Assembly: GCF_017301735.1 (NCBI RefSeq)
Contig: NZ_CP071090.1
Location: forward strand, 7,926,001 to 7,990,000
DNA from: Pyxidicoccus parkwaysis
Lineage (GTDB): Bacteria; Myxococcota; Myxococcia; Myxococcales; Myxococcaceae
Length of the DNA: 64,000 nucleotides
Reading direction: 5' to 3'
Program-made: the position numbers and the translations under genes
The notes under the pieces: model-generated
What the model saw: the letters and a program-made list of their open reading frames with translations, nothing else
Database searches by the model: none
What the model was told of the DNA's origin: nothing
Shown here: positions 17,335 through 28,200 of the stretch, piece by piece
Numbering within the stretch: the stretch's first letter is position 1
Layout: each line of letters begins with the position of its first letter

Positions 17335-19089
17335 TCAGTACGGCCAGAAGCGCGTCATGAAGGGCCTCTCCGAGGACTGCCCTGACGCCGTGCGCATGCC
17401 GGCCACTCCGAGGGTGCCGTCCACGCCAAGGGCCGCGCACACCGGCCGCTCATCTCCGGATAGGTCGGTGCGGTGCGCGCGCAGCACCGTCCTCCCATCC
17501 GCCGACACGTGGATGAGCCCCACGCCGGGCGCATCCGCGGCGTCCTTGCTCCAGGTGGCGAGGACCACCTCGCCGCCAGGCAGGATGGCGGTTCCCGCCA
17601 GCGTGTCCTTCGCCGTGTTCGTCACGGCCGAGTAGCTGCGGAGGCCCATCTGCGACTCGAAGCTCGTGTCCAGGGCTCCGCTCTTGGTCATCCGGGCCAG
17701 GACTGCCGCGTAGGTCGCGCCGCCCGAGTTGAACACGCCCTTGCCGCCCACGAGCAGCTTGCCGTCCGGCAGCAGATGCAGGGTACGGGGGGTCACCTTC
17801 GGGTAGGAGAAGCCTGACGCGTACGAGAAGCCCGAGTCCTTCGTGCCATCGGCATTGAAGCGAACGAGCGCCAGGAGGTTCGCGCTGGCCGTCGAGGTGC
17901 CTGTCACCACCACCTTGTCATCCGACTGCGTGACGACGGCCATTCCGTCCTCGTCATCGCCGAGGTCCATCCAGGCCAGCCCGTCACTGCTGAAGCTCTT
18001 GTCCTGCTCACCCGTGGGAGTCAGGCGCATCACCATCAGGTCCAGGTCGGTGTTCTTCACGGTGCCCGCGCCGACGATGCGGCCCTGCGAGTCCACCGTG
18101 ACGGCGTGCAGGGTGGCCACGCCCGCGGAAATCTGGAAAGCGCGCACGCCCGTGCCGCCGAAGGTGGTGTCCAGGGCTCCGGCGGCGGTGTAGCGGATGA
18201 AGAGCGCACCCTGGTACTTCGTGCCCGAGCAGGAGCCCGCGCCATAGACGGCGCCGCCCGCCACGAGAATCCTCCCGTCCGAGAGGACGGTGACGGCGTC
18301 GACGTAGTCATCCCCACCGCAGACGTCGGTGACGACGACGCCCTTCGTGCCGAAGTCAGGGTCCGGCGTCCCATCCGCGAGCAGCCGTGCCACCAACACG
18401 TCCCGGAGCCCGGTGGAGCCGGTGGAGCCCACCAGCACCCACTTGCCGTCCGGCTGCGCGGCCATGTTGTTGATGCGCACGGCCGGCTGGCCCAGGTCCG
18501 GCGCCACCACGCCCTCATTGCCGAAGGACGAGTCCAGCGCGGCCTGGCCGTGATTGACGATGACCGTCAGCGCGAGCTCGGCCTGCTCGCCACCGCCCAC
18601 GGCCACCAGCTTCACGGGGAAGCGCCCATACGCGGCGAACTCATCCACGGTGAAGCTGAGCAGCGCCGCGGTCTCCGTTCCCGGCACCGTCACGGGAACG
18701 GCCTTCACGTGCGGCGGCAGGTCCACCACGGAGAGCGTGACGTCCGCGGAGAAGGGCTCCTTGCGGACCACCTGGACGGGGAAATCCACCGGGGCACCCG
18801 GGGCGAACTCGAGCGTCACCTCGCCGCTGCCCTCCAGCGTGATTGCGGGAATCGACACTCCGCTGTCCGGCTCCCCGGTGCCCGCGTCCGTCTCGATGAC
18901 TCCCGAGTCCGTCTCGGGGACACCCGAATCTCGGGGCGTCACGCCGGCATCCCGCACAGGCGTCGGCGGAGGCTCGGACTCCTCATTCGAGCCACAGCCC
19001 CAGGCCCCCATGGCCATCAGGCTGAGCGTCAGCGTCGCCAGGAGACGTGCTCCTGGCGAACGAGACGGGTGGTACGAACGACGAGGCAT
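17335..19089 (-). CDS. Lipoprotein with delta-60 repeats
   Basis: The 584-aa product from the ATG at 19089 (an in-frame ATG at 19116 is possible) has an Arg-rich n-region, a hydrophobic core and the lipobox AWGC, then a linker rich in Asp, Ser and Gly. The C-terminal two thirds is built of ~60-residue delta-60 repeats, with boundaries such as LDSSFGNEGVV, PDFGTKGVVV and LDTTFGGTGVRA. These form a beta-propeller-like surface domain common in myxobacteria and Bacteroidetes. It is probably a cell-surface protein of unknown ligand. Confidence 0.85.
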   Translation of the reverse strand: MPRRSYHPSRSPGARLLATLTLSLMAMGAWGCGSNEESEPPPTPVRDAGVTPRDSGVPETDSGVIETDAGTGEPDSGVSIPAITLEGSGEVTLEFAPGAPVDFPVQVVRKEPFSADVTLSVVDLPPHVKAVPVTVPGTETAALLSFTVDEFAAYGRFPVKLVAVGGGEQAELALTVIVNHGQAALDSSFGNEGVVAPDLGQPAVRINNMAAQPDGKWVLVGSTGSTGLRDVLVARLLADGTPDPDFGTKGVVVTDVCGGDDYVDAVTVLSDGRILVAGGAVYGAGSCSGTKYQGALFIRYTAAGALDTTFGGTGVRAFQISAGVATLHAVTVDSQGRIVGAGTVKNTDLDLMVMRLTPTGEQDKSFSSDGLAWMDLGDDEDGMAVVTQSDDKVVVTGTSTASANLLALVRFNADGTKDSGFSYASGFSYPKVTPRTLHLLPDGKLLVGGKGVFNSGGATYAAVLARMTKSGALDTSFESQMGLRSYSAVTNTAKDTLAGTAILPGGEVVLATWSKDAADAPGVGLIHVSADGRTVLRAHRTDLSGDERPVCAALGVDGTLGVAGMRTASGQSSERPFMTRFWPY

Positions 19090-19191
19090 GCAAGGCGACG
19101 GATTCAGGATTTGCATGCGCGTGTTTCATAAATGAACCATCGCTCACGCAAAAGAACCCGGCTCACATTTTCGCGCCGTGCGCAAAGACGC

Positions 19192-19557
19192 TCACCCGGA
19201 GTGAGGTCTGCAATTGACCTCGGCGAGGATGCCTCCCGGCAGCTGGCAATACACCATGGTGCCGCGGTTGTTCCGGATGACGTCGGAGACCTCCAGCCCG
19301 TCTTCCTTCGCGCGAGCGTGGAGCCCCATCACCTGGTCCTCGCTGTCGACGAAGAAGCCGATGTGGAAGCCGTCGGGGTACGCCTGCTCGGGGTTCTTGA
19401 GCTTCTGCAACACCAGCACGAGCCCTGCCCGGTCCGAGAGGATGGCGATGGCCGGCGAGGCGCGATTCGAGGTGTGCTCGAAGTCGAAGTAGCGCTCGAA
19501 GAACTGGGCGGTGCGCTGGACGTCGGGGACCTGCAGGTCGAGGTGATTCAGCTTCAT
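19192..19557 (-). CDS. VOC family protein
   Basis: The 121-aa product starts MKLNHLDLQVPDVQRTAQFFERYF, a typical VOC opening with its metal His, and ends CQLPGGILAEVNC with the late Glu ligand. GGAGG lies seven bases before the ATG at 19557. The frame stays open upstream to 19794, but that part lacks VOC character. A perfect 15-base palindrome (19630-19644) lies 73 bp upstream of the start and may be an operator. It is divergent from the ECF41 sigma gene at 19815. The reaction is unknown. Confidence 0.9.
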   Translation of the reverse strand: MKLNHLDLQVPDVQRTAQFFERYFDFEHTSNRASPAIAILSDRAGLVLVLQKLKNPEQAYPDGFHIGFFVDSEDQVMGLHARAKEDGLEVSDVIRNNRGTMVYCQLPGGILAEVNCRPHSG

Positions 19558-19629
19558 GTGGGAGCCTCCGAAGGCACACGCGTGCCTCGAATGGCCGTGG
19601 GTTCTCACCTGGACGAGGTGGAACAAGTG

Positions 19630-19644
19630 CTCCCACAGTGGGAG
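19630..19644 (-). promoter_or_regulatory. Palindrome CTCCCAC-A-GTGGGAG upstream of the VOC gene
   Basis: Perfect 7-bp arms around a single base, placed where a repressor site for the VOC gene would be. A partial copy, GTGGGAG, lies just before the VOC start codon (19558-19564). Confidence 0.4.
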
Positions 19645-19743
19645 TGAGCGGGGCTCACCGAACCGCTCTGCCGTTTTCCGACCGCCGCGCAAGGTAGAGG
19701 GCCCGGCACCGCGACGCAAGTCCGGCGACAGGGGAAGGGGCCA

Positions 19744-19770
19744 CGTCACAAATTCCGGAGGGCAATCGTC
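19744..19770 (+). promoter_or_regulatory. Putative ECF41-type autoregulatory promoter
   Basis: CGTCACA (19744-19750) and CGTC (19767-19770) are separated by 16 bases. This is close to the TGTCACA-N16-CGTC form described for ECF41 target promoters. It lies about 45 bp upstream of the ECF41 sigma gene. Confidence 0.55.
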
Positions 19771-19814
19771 GTCCCGGTGAAGCTGACGGTCCACCTGGTT
19801 ACCTGGACGCCGAG

Positions 19815-20711
19815 ATGAGCCCCCACGACGAAACAGCCCTCTTCGAAGAACTGCGCCCCACGCTCCTGGGGCTGGCCTACCGGATGCTCGGCTCCCGGGC
19901 GGACGCCGAGGACGCGGTCCAGGACACGTTCCTCAAGTGGAAGCAGGCCGACAAGGGCGACATCGACAACCCGTCCGCCTGGCTCACCTCCGCCTGCACG
20001 CGCCGGTGCATCGACCTGGCGCGGTCCGCCCACCGCAGCCGCGTGGACTACGTCGGCCCCTGGCTGCCCGAGCCCGTCCATACCCCCACGGAGGGCGGTG
20101 CCGAGGAAGCCCTCGTGCTCGCGTCGTCTCTCACGACGGCGTTCCTGCTGATGCTGGAGCGGCTCACGCCGAAGGAGCGGGCCGCGTACCTCCTCCATGA
20201 GGTCTTCGACGTCTCCTACCCGGAGACGGCCAGGACGCTCGCCATCGAGGAGGCGGCGTGCCGGAAGCTCATCTCCCGCGCCCGCGCCAGCATCGACCAG
20301 GCGAAGGTGCGGCACGTGACGCCGGTGGAGCGGCAGGAGCAGCTCCTCGCGGCCTTCAAGGACGCCGTCGTCGGCGGCAGCACGGAGCAGCTCGCCGCCC
20401 TGCTCTCGGACGACATCGAGCTGCGGGCCGACGGTGGGGGCAAGGTGCCCACCCTCCTCCAGGTGCTGCACGGCAAGGCCGAGGTGCTGGAGTACCTGGA
20501 GCAGAAGCTCCGCCAGTACTGGGATGGCTACCAGTGGACCGTGGCCGACCTCAACGGTGGCCGGGGCCTCGTCCTCCGCAAGGGGGGGCACACGGTGGCC
20601 ACCGCCTCGTTTGCCTATGACGAGGCCGGCCGAACGACAGACATCTACATCATCCGCAACCCCGACAAGCTCACCGGCCTGGACGGAGTGGCGGCCCTTC
20701 AAGAGCACTGA
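19815..20711 (+). CDS. sigJ: ECF41-group RNA polymerase sigma factor (SigJ-like) with SnoaL-like C-terminal domain
   Basis: The 298-aa product has sigma region 2 (residues ~8-75: LLGLAYRMLGSRADAEDAVQDTFLKW), sigma region 4 (~110-165: LTPKERAAYLLHEVFDVSYPETARTL) and a C-terminal SnoaL/NTF2-like extension (~175-298). ECF41 signatures are present: WLPEPV in the linker, DGGGK at ~218, and NPDKL near the end. In this group the C-terminal domain regulates the sigma factor in place of an anti-sigma factor. It is followed 15 bases later by a RidA-family gene, its likely target. An ECF41-type promoter is just upstream, implying autoregulation. Confidence 0.93.
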   Translation: MSPHDETALFEELRPTLLGLAYRMLGSRADAEDAVQDTFLKWKQADKGDIDNPSAWLTSACTRRCIDLARSAHRSRVDYVGPWLPEPVHTPTEGGAEEALVLASSLTTAFLLMLERLTPKERAAYLLHEVFDVSYPETARTLAIEEAACRKLISRARASIDQAKVRHVTPVERQEQLLAAFKDAVVGGSTEQLAALLSDDIELRADGGGKVPTLLQVLHGKAEVLEYLEQKLRQYWDGYQWTVADLNGGRGLVLRKGGHTVATASFAYDEAGRTTDIYIIRNPDKLTGLDGVAALQEH

Positions 20712-20726
20712 CAACAGGAGCCACAC

Positions 20727-21128
20727 ATGACGACGACGAATCTGCGCTTCATCAATCCCCCCACCCTGGCCCGTCCGCCGGGCTACACGAACGTCGTGGA
20801 GATGACCGGCCCGGGCCGGACGGTCTGGGTTGCCGGCATGATTGGCACCCGGAACGACGGGACGCTCGCCGGGGACTTCCGCGCCCAGGCCGTCCAGCTC
20901 TTCGAGAACCTCAAGGCGGCGCTGGACGCGGTGGGCGCGGGGTTCGAGCACGTGGTGAAGCTCCAGAACACCTTCCTGGACCTCGCACAGCTCCCCGTGT
21001 TCCACGAGGTGAGGGACCGCTACGTGAATACGGCCGCGCCCCCCGCGAGCACGGCCCTCCAGGTGTCGGGGCTTCCGCGCGGCGCCCTGCTCGGGCTGGA
21101 CGCCGTCGTCGTGCTGCCCCCGGCCTGA
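20727..21128 (+). CDS. RidA/YjgF/YER057c family protein
   Basis: The 133-aa single-domain product has the Rid core: TVWVAGMIGTRNDGTLAGDFRAQAVQ, FENLKAALDAVGAGFEHVVKL and a C-terminal PPASTALQVSGL. RidA proteins hydrolyse reactive enamine/imine intermediates. This member keeps no obvious GSP-R active-site triad (the position reads PASTALQV), so a divergent Rid subfamily with a different substrate is likely. AGGAG precedes the ATG. It is co-transcribed with the ECF41 sigma gene. Confidence 0.9.
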   Translation: MTTTNLRFINPPTLARPPGYTNVVEMTGPGRTVWVAGMIGTRNDGTLAGDFRAQAVQLFENLKAALDAVGAGFEHVVKLQNTFLDLAQLPVFHEVRDRYVNTAAPPASTALQVSGLPRGALLGLDAVVVLPPA

Positions 21129-21130
21129 AG

Positions 21131-22840
21131 CTACTTGAACTTCCAGGCGCGCACGTAGCGGACGTCGAAGGCGTTGCCCTGGCCCGTGGGCGTCGTGGAG
21201 TCCCCCGCGCCGCTGGCGCTGCCGAACTGGAAGCTCAGCAGGATGTACATGCGCTCGGGCATGCTCACCGTCGTCGTGTAGACGAGGTTGCCGTCCAGGT
21301 AGAACGACTGCCGGTTGGCCTCCCACTTCAAACCATACTTGTGGAAGCCAGCCGAGAGGTCCGTGCCCGCCTGGACCATCTTGTAGCCGCCCTGCTCTCC
21401 CGGCCAGCCCGTCCAGATGGTGGCGCCGTACGCGGTGGGACGCAGGTTGGCGTCGGACCAGCCGCTGTTCGGACCGCCGCCGGAGTACGCCTCCATGATG
21501 TCGATTTCGGGGCGGTACGGGTCTGCCTGGTCATGGTTGTAGAGCCAGAACGCCGGCCAGGGGCCGCGGCCGTATGGGAGCTTCGCCTCCATCTCGAAAT
21601 AGCCATACGTCTGGTAGTACTTCCCATCCGTGGTGATGTGACGGTAGTCGCGAATGTAGCTCGTGCCGGCCACGGGGAAGATTTTGAGACTGCCATTGCT
21701 GATGACGTAGTTGGGCGTGGAGTCCGCGGGCTGGTACCAGAGGTGGTCCGTCCACTTGCTGGTGTCGAGACTGGAGTTGTCGAACTCGTCGGAGAAGGCC
21801 AGCACGTACTGGCTCGCGTCCTGGCCGTAGGGGCCCGAGGTGTTTCCAGGAGGCGGCGTGGTGGGCGTGCCAATCGTCCACGTCTGGTTGGCTTCACCGG
21901 TGCAATCCCAGAGCTCCGTCAGCACGCCGTCCGCCGTCGCGGTGGGGCCGCCCGTCACGTCCAGGCAGCGGCCGCTGGGGACGTGGACGAAACGGTACTC
22001 GCCCGTGGGGCCGGTGCCCTGCATGCGCCAGAGCTGCTGGGGCTGGCCGTTGCAATCCCATTGCTGGAGGCCCGTCAGGTTGGCGGTGCCGCCGTTGATG
22101 GTTTCGATGCACTTGCCGCTGTGCTTCGCGATGAGCTCGTACTGGCCGCTGCCCATGTCCTTCGGCGTCCAGTCCTGGTTCGCCAGGCCCGTGCAGCTCC
22201 ACTGGTCGATGCGGTCGCCGTTGGCGACGGCGCCCACTCCGCCGCGCACGTCCAGGCACTTGCCGCTGTGCTTCGCGACGAGCGGCTTCGCTGTCGTCGC
22301 GGGCGGCGGCGCCGAAGGAGGCGTCAGCGCCCAGGACTGGTTGGCCTCGCCGGTGCAGTCCCACAGCTCCGTCAGGACGCCGTCACCGGTGGCCGTGGGG
22401 CCGCCCGTCACGTCCAGGCAGCGGCCGCCGTTGACGGCGACGATTTCGTACCGGCCACTGCCCTTGCTGTTGAGCTTCCAGAGCTGCTTCGTCTGGCCGG
22501 AGCACGTCGCCTGCTGAATGCCGGCGCCGTTGGCGGTGGCGCCGTTGATGACCTCCACGCACTTGCCGCTGCTGCTGGCCGCGAGCTGGTATTGGCCTCC
22601 GCCCTTGTCCGTCAGCGTCCAGGCCTGGTTCGTCTGGCCGGTGCAGCTCCACTGCTCGATGAGCGCGCCGTCGTTGGTGGCGGTGGGGCCGCCCCGGACA
22701 TCCAGACACTTGTTCGAGTGCTGCGCGACGATGGTGGTGGTGGCCGCGAGCGCCGGTGCGGACACGAGGACCGTCCCGGCCACCACGGCCAGGGCGCCCT
22801 GGCGCCACATTGCTCTCTTGAAGTCATCAATCACAGACAC
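21131..22840 (-). CDS. Secreted GH16 glycoside hydrolase with two ricin-type (CBM13) domains
   Basis: The product is 569 aa from a GTG at 22840 (GAGG seven bases upstream); an internal ATG at 22810 is possible. The signal peptide ends near APALA. Residues ~35-300 hold two ricin B-lectin domains with recurring CLDVRGG, CVEVINGA and QLW(K/R) modules, likely carbohydrate-binding. The C-terminal ~245 residues are a family 16 beta-glucanase with the catalytic motif EIDIMEA (Glu-445, Asp-447, Glu-450). Laminarin or another beta-1,3-glucan is a likely substrate. A predatory myxobacterium would secrete such an enzyme. It stands alone, convergent with the RidA gene. Confidence 0.92.
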   Translation of the reverse strand: MSVIDDFKRAMWRQGALAVVAGTVLVSAPALAATTTIVAQHSNKCLDVRGGPTATNDGALIEQWSCTGQTNQAWTLTDKGGGQYQLAASSSGKCVEVINGATANGAGIQQATCSGQTKQLWKLNSKGSGRYEIVAVNGGRCLDVTGGPTATGDGVLTELWDCTGEANQSWALTPPSAPPPATTAKPLVAKHSGKCLDVRGGVGAVANGDRIDQWSCTGLANQDWTPKDMGSGQYELIAKHSGKCIETINGGTANLTGLQQWDCNGQPQQLWRMQGTGPTGEYRFVHVPSGRCLDVTGGPTATADGVLTELWDCTGEANQTWTIGTPTTPPPGNTSGPYGQDASQYVLAFSDEFDNSSLDTSKWTDHLWYQPADSTPNYVISNGSLKIFPVAGTSYIRDYRHITTDGKYYQTYGYFEMEAKLPYGRGPWPAFWLYNHDQADPYRPEIDIMEAYSGGGPNSGWSDANLRPTAYGATIWTGWPGEQGGYKMVQAGTDLSAGFHKYGLKWEANRQSFYLDGNLVYTTTVSMPERMYILLSFQFGSASGAGDSTTPTGQGNAFDVRYVRAWKFK

Positions 22841-22991
22841 GGTGCCGTCCTCTGCATGGGGTGGGTGCTCCGGCCCGGGCCATGGCAACCGATGTGCCAG
22901 CCGGCACGGCATTCGTGGAATGCGTGAAGGCTCGGAATTCAGCGCACTTGCGTGGGAGTGCCCGTGCGCACGGCGTCCTCATGGGCTGTCA

Positions 22992-23014
22992 CGTGACGAC
23001 ACACCTGTGTCAGC
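22992..23014 (+). repeat. Inverted flanking element, left copy
   Basis: CGTGACGACACA-N3-GTGTCAGC, itself a near-palindrome (GACACA/TGTGTC). It ends right at the stop codon of the kinase gene (23015). A copy with 21 of 23 bases identical, in opposite orientation, lies at 26105-26127 upstream of the same gene. It is also ~150 bp upstream of the GH16 gene. Confidence 0.6.
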
Positions 23015-26071
<3,057 letters not shown>

Positions 26072-26409
26072 GCGTTTCCCTCCGTCGCAGTCCCGGCCTC
26101 GCAGGCTGACACGGCTGTGTCGTCACGCAACAGTCTGGGCCCCGCCCCCTCTGTTCCGACCATCCCCGGTCCGCGTGTCATGTGCCAGACGGCGCCATGC
26201 GCCAAAGCCACTCCTACAGGAGCCTCAGGTGTGACTGGCCCCGCCAGTACCCGCGCCGGGTGTCATGCTCGTCAAGGGTGGGACGAATGCACCTGTGTTG
26301 CTTCATTGGCGCGCGGTTCTTCGCGCCTGGGCGCAGCGGGCCTGACTGGCGGGTGCGGAGCGGCCTGTGCCAGCCTCTCGTCGGGCAGGGTCGCGACCTC
26401 GGGGACACG
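26072..26409. other. Divergent intergenic region between kinase and activator genes
   Basis: This 338-bp stretch contains the right copy of the inverted flanking element (26105-26127), 34 bp before the kinase start. An open frame upstream of the activator runs from 26182, but its Cys/Arg/Ser-rich sequence is unlike protein. Both promoters are expected here; no sigma-54 -24/-12 pair was found. Confidence 0.5.
26105..26127 (-). repeat. Inverted flanking element, right copy
   Basis: Minus-strand CGTGACGACACA-N3-GTGTCAGC, matching 22992-23014 at 21 of 23 positions in opposite orientation. It sits 34 bp upstream of the kinase start codon, where an operator or promoter element would lie. Confidence 0.6.
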
Positions 26410-27723
26410 ATGCGGAAGGACCTGGAGACGCAGGAGGACAGCCACCTGGAGCAGGCCGCGCCGGAGCCACCCCGGCCCGGCCTCGTCTTCGTGTTCTCGG
26501 GCGGCGCGCCGCTGTTCCGTCCCGTGCCCCTCGTGGACGGGCGGCTCGCACTGGGACGTGAAGTTGCGGGCGACCTGCCCCTGCCGGACGAGCGCCTCTC
26601 GCGCCAGCACGCGGAGGTGCGCCGCGAGGGCCTGCACTGGCGCGTCGAGGACCTGGGCAGTCGCAATGGCACCTTCGTGGACGGCGAGCAGGTTGTCGGC
26701 CGCCGCGCGTTCACCTCGCCTCGCGTGCTTCGCCTGGGCAACACGCTGGCCCTCTTCCGCGACGACGTGCGGCGACTGGCGGGCGCGGACGTCGTCTCCG
26801 GTCCGGACGTCGTGCTGGGCCCCACGTTCCACGCGGTGCTGGAGCAGGTCGCCCCGGCCGCAGTGGCCGGTGACACGCTGCTCATCACCGGAGAGAGCGG
26901 CACGGGCAAGGAATGGGCCGCGCACACCTTCCACCGCTCCGGCCCCAACGCGCGAGGGCGCTTCGTGGCCATCAACTGCGCCGCGGTGCCCGCGAGCGTG
27001 GCCGAGCGGCTCCTCTTCGGCTCGCGGCGCGGCGCCTACTCGGGCGCGGAGACGGACGCGGAGGGCTACGTGCAGGCCGCGGACAAGGGCGTCCTCTTCC
27101 TCGACGAGGTGGCGGAATTGTCCCTGGAGGTGCAGGCCAAGCTGCTGCGCGTGCTGGAGACGCGCGAGGTGCTGGCGCTCGGCGCGTCGCGGGCCCAGCC
27201 GGTGGACGTGCGCGTGTGCTCTGCCACGCACAAGGACTTGCGCGCCGCGGTGGCCGCGGGCCAGTTCCGCGCGGACCTCTACCACCGACTGTCGCAGGCC
27301 CGGGTGCGGCTGCCGCCCTTGAGAGAGAGATTGGAGGAGGTGCCGTGGCTGCTCGCGCACGCGCTGCGGGACGGCTCCGCGCCCGCCCTGCACGCCACCT
27401 TCGTGGAGGCCTGCCTGGCCCGCCCCTGGCCCGGCAACGTGCGCGAGTTGCTGGGTGAGGCGCGGCGCGCGGCGAGAGAGGCCATTGCCTCAGGCAACCG
27501 CTCCCTGCGCGCGGAGCACCTGGACGCGGAGGCAGGTCAATCGCTGGAGGGCCCATCCGAGTCCGCCGCGCCCGCTCCGGGGACGACGCCTCCGGACCGC
27601 GCCACGCTGGAGGCCACGCTGGCCGCGCACGGAGGAAACGTCAGCGCTGCGGCGCGGGCGCTCGGGCTGCACCGCACGCAGGTGTATCGGCTGATGCAGC
27701 GGTGGGGACTGAGCTCCCCCTAG
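26410..27723 (+). CDS. FHA-domain sigma-54-dependent transcriptional activator
   Basis: The 437-aa product from the ATG at 26410 has an FHA domain (~50-120; LGREVAGDLPLPDERLSRQH and SRNGTFVDG) that binds phosphothreonine. A sigma-54 AAA+ domain follows (~140-365): Walker A GESGTGKE, Walker B GVLFLDEV, an arginine-finger region, and a Fis-type helix-turn-helix at the end (GGNVSAAARALGLHRTQVYRLM). The loop that contacts sigma-54, normally GAFTGA, reads GAYSGA. Thr to Ser at that position is a notable change that may alter activity. It is divergent from the Ser/Thr kinase gene, so phospho-dependent control by that kinase is plausible but inferred. Confidence 0.92.
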   Translation: MRKDLETQEDSHLEQAAPEPPRPGLVFVFSGGAPLFRPVPLVDGRLALGREVAGDLPLPDERLSRQHAEVRREGLHWRVEDLGSRNGTFVDGEQVVGRRAFTSPRVLRLGNTLALFRDDVRRLAGADVVSGPDVVLGPTFHAVLEQVAPAAVAGDTLLITGESGTGKEWAAHTFHRSGPNARGRFVAINCAAVPASVAERLLFGSRRGAYSGAETDAEGYVQAADKGVLFLDEVAELSLEVQAKLLRVLETREVLALGASRAQPVDVRVCSATHKDLRAAVAAGQFRADLYHRLSQARVRLPPLRERLEEVPWLLAHALRDGSAPALHATFVEACLARPWPGNVRELLGEARRAAREAIASGNRSLRAEHLDAEAGQSLEGPSESAAPAPGTTPPDRATLEATLAAHGGNVSAAARALGLHRTQVYRLMQRWGLSSP

Positions 27724-27738
27724 CGGCGTTGGAAGCGC

Positions 27739-28029
27739 CTACTCCTCGCTGACGGAGAAGAGCGGCTTGCCCGCCCTGCCGTTGATGCAGGAGACCATGG
27801 CGCTCTGGTCCAGGCCTCCCGCGCGGCGACGGCCGCCGAGCTTGTAGTGCTGCTCGAAGCAGGACTCGAAGTGCTGCTCGACACTGCCGAGACACTCGGC
27901 GTCCTTCTCGCAGATGCGCTGGAGCTGCTCGCGTACCTCGGTCTTCGCGCTGCTCTTGCTGTAGAACTTGTAGCCAATCACGGCCGCGGCCACCACGAGG
28001 CCCAGCCCCAGCTTCTTCAGGTACTCCAT
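27739..28029 (-). CDS. Small membrane-anchored protein with conserved-looking Cys residues
   Basis: The 96-aa product has one N-terminal hydrophobic segment (YLKKLGLGLVVAAAVIGYKFY, an uncleaved anchor or signal) and then a helical domain with four Cys residues (RICEKDAECLGSVEQHFESCFEQ and VSCIN), spaced to form two disulfides. This resembles twin CX-Cys helical hairpins of periplasmic proteins. A weak ribosome site (GGGGG) is 11 bases upstream. It lies 171 bases downstream of the PEGA kinase gene on the same strand and is convergent with the sigma-54 activator. Function is unknown. Confidence 0.75.
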   Translation of the reverse strand: MEYLKKLGLGLVVAAAVIGYKFYSKSSAKTEVREQLQRICEKDAECLGSVEQHFESCFEQHYKLGGRRRAGGLDQSAMVSCINGRAGKPLFSVSEE

Positions 28030-28095
28030 TTTCGGTCTACCCCCTGCGTCCGGAAAGTCGCCCCCGACGACGTGCGCCCCCGGGAATTACTGACG

Positions 28096-28116
28096 TGCCA
28101 CCGGATATCACTGGCA
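28096..28116 (-). promoter_or_regulatory. Inverted repeat TGCCA-N11-TGGCA in leader region
   Basis: TGCCA (28096-28100) and TGGCA (28112-28116) flank an 11-base spacer containing GATATC. It lies 67 bp upstream of the small Cys protein gene. A regulatory role is a guess. Confidence 0.25.
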
Positions 28117-28200
28117 GCGGCGTGGCGAATCCCGAAGTGCGCAAATCTTTGGTGGTGCGGAGGCAAGCGTGGATGCGAATCAGGGATTGACGAGGAGGCG

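Noticed and set aside
21840..22740. Recurring direct repeats that look like a repeat array
   Set aside because: They are the codons of the repeated ricin-type modules (CLDVRGG, QLW) of the GH16 protein, not a CRISPR or satellite array.
26182..26409. Upstream extension of the FHA/sigma-54 activator
   Set aside because: The extension is Cys/Arg/Ser-rich and lies in the divergent promoter region. The protein-like sequence begins at 26410.
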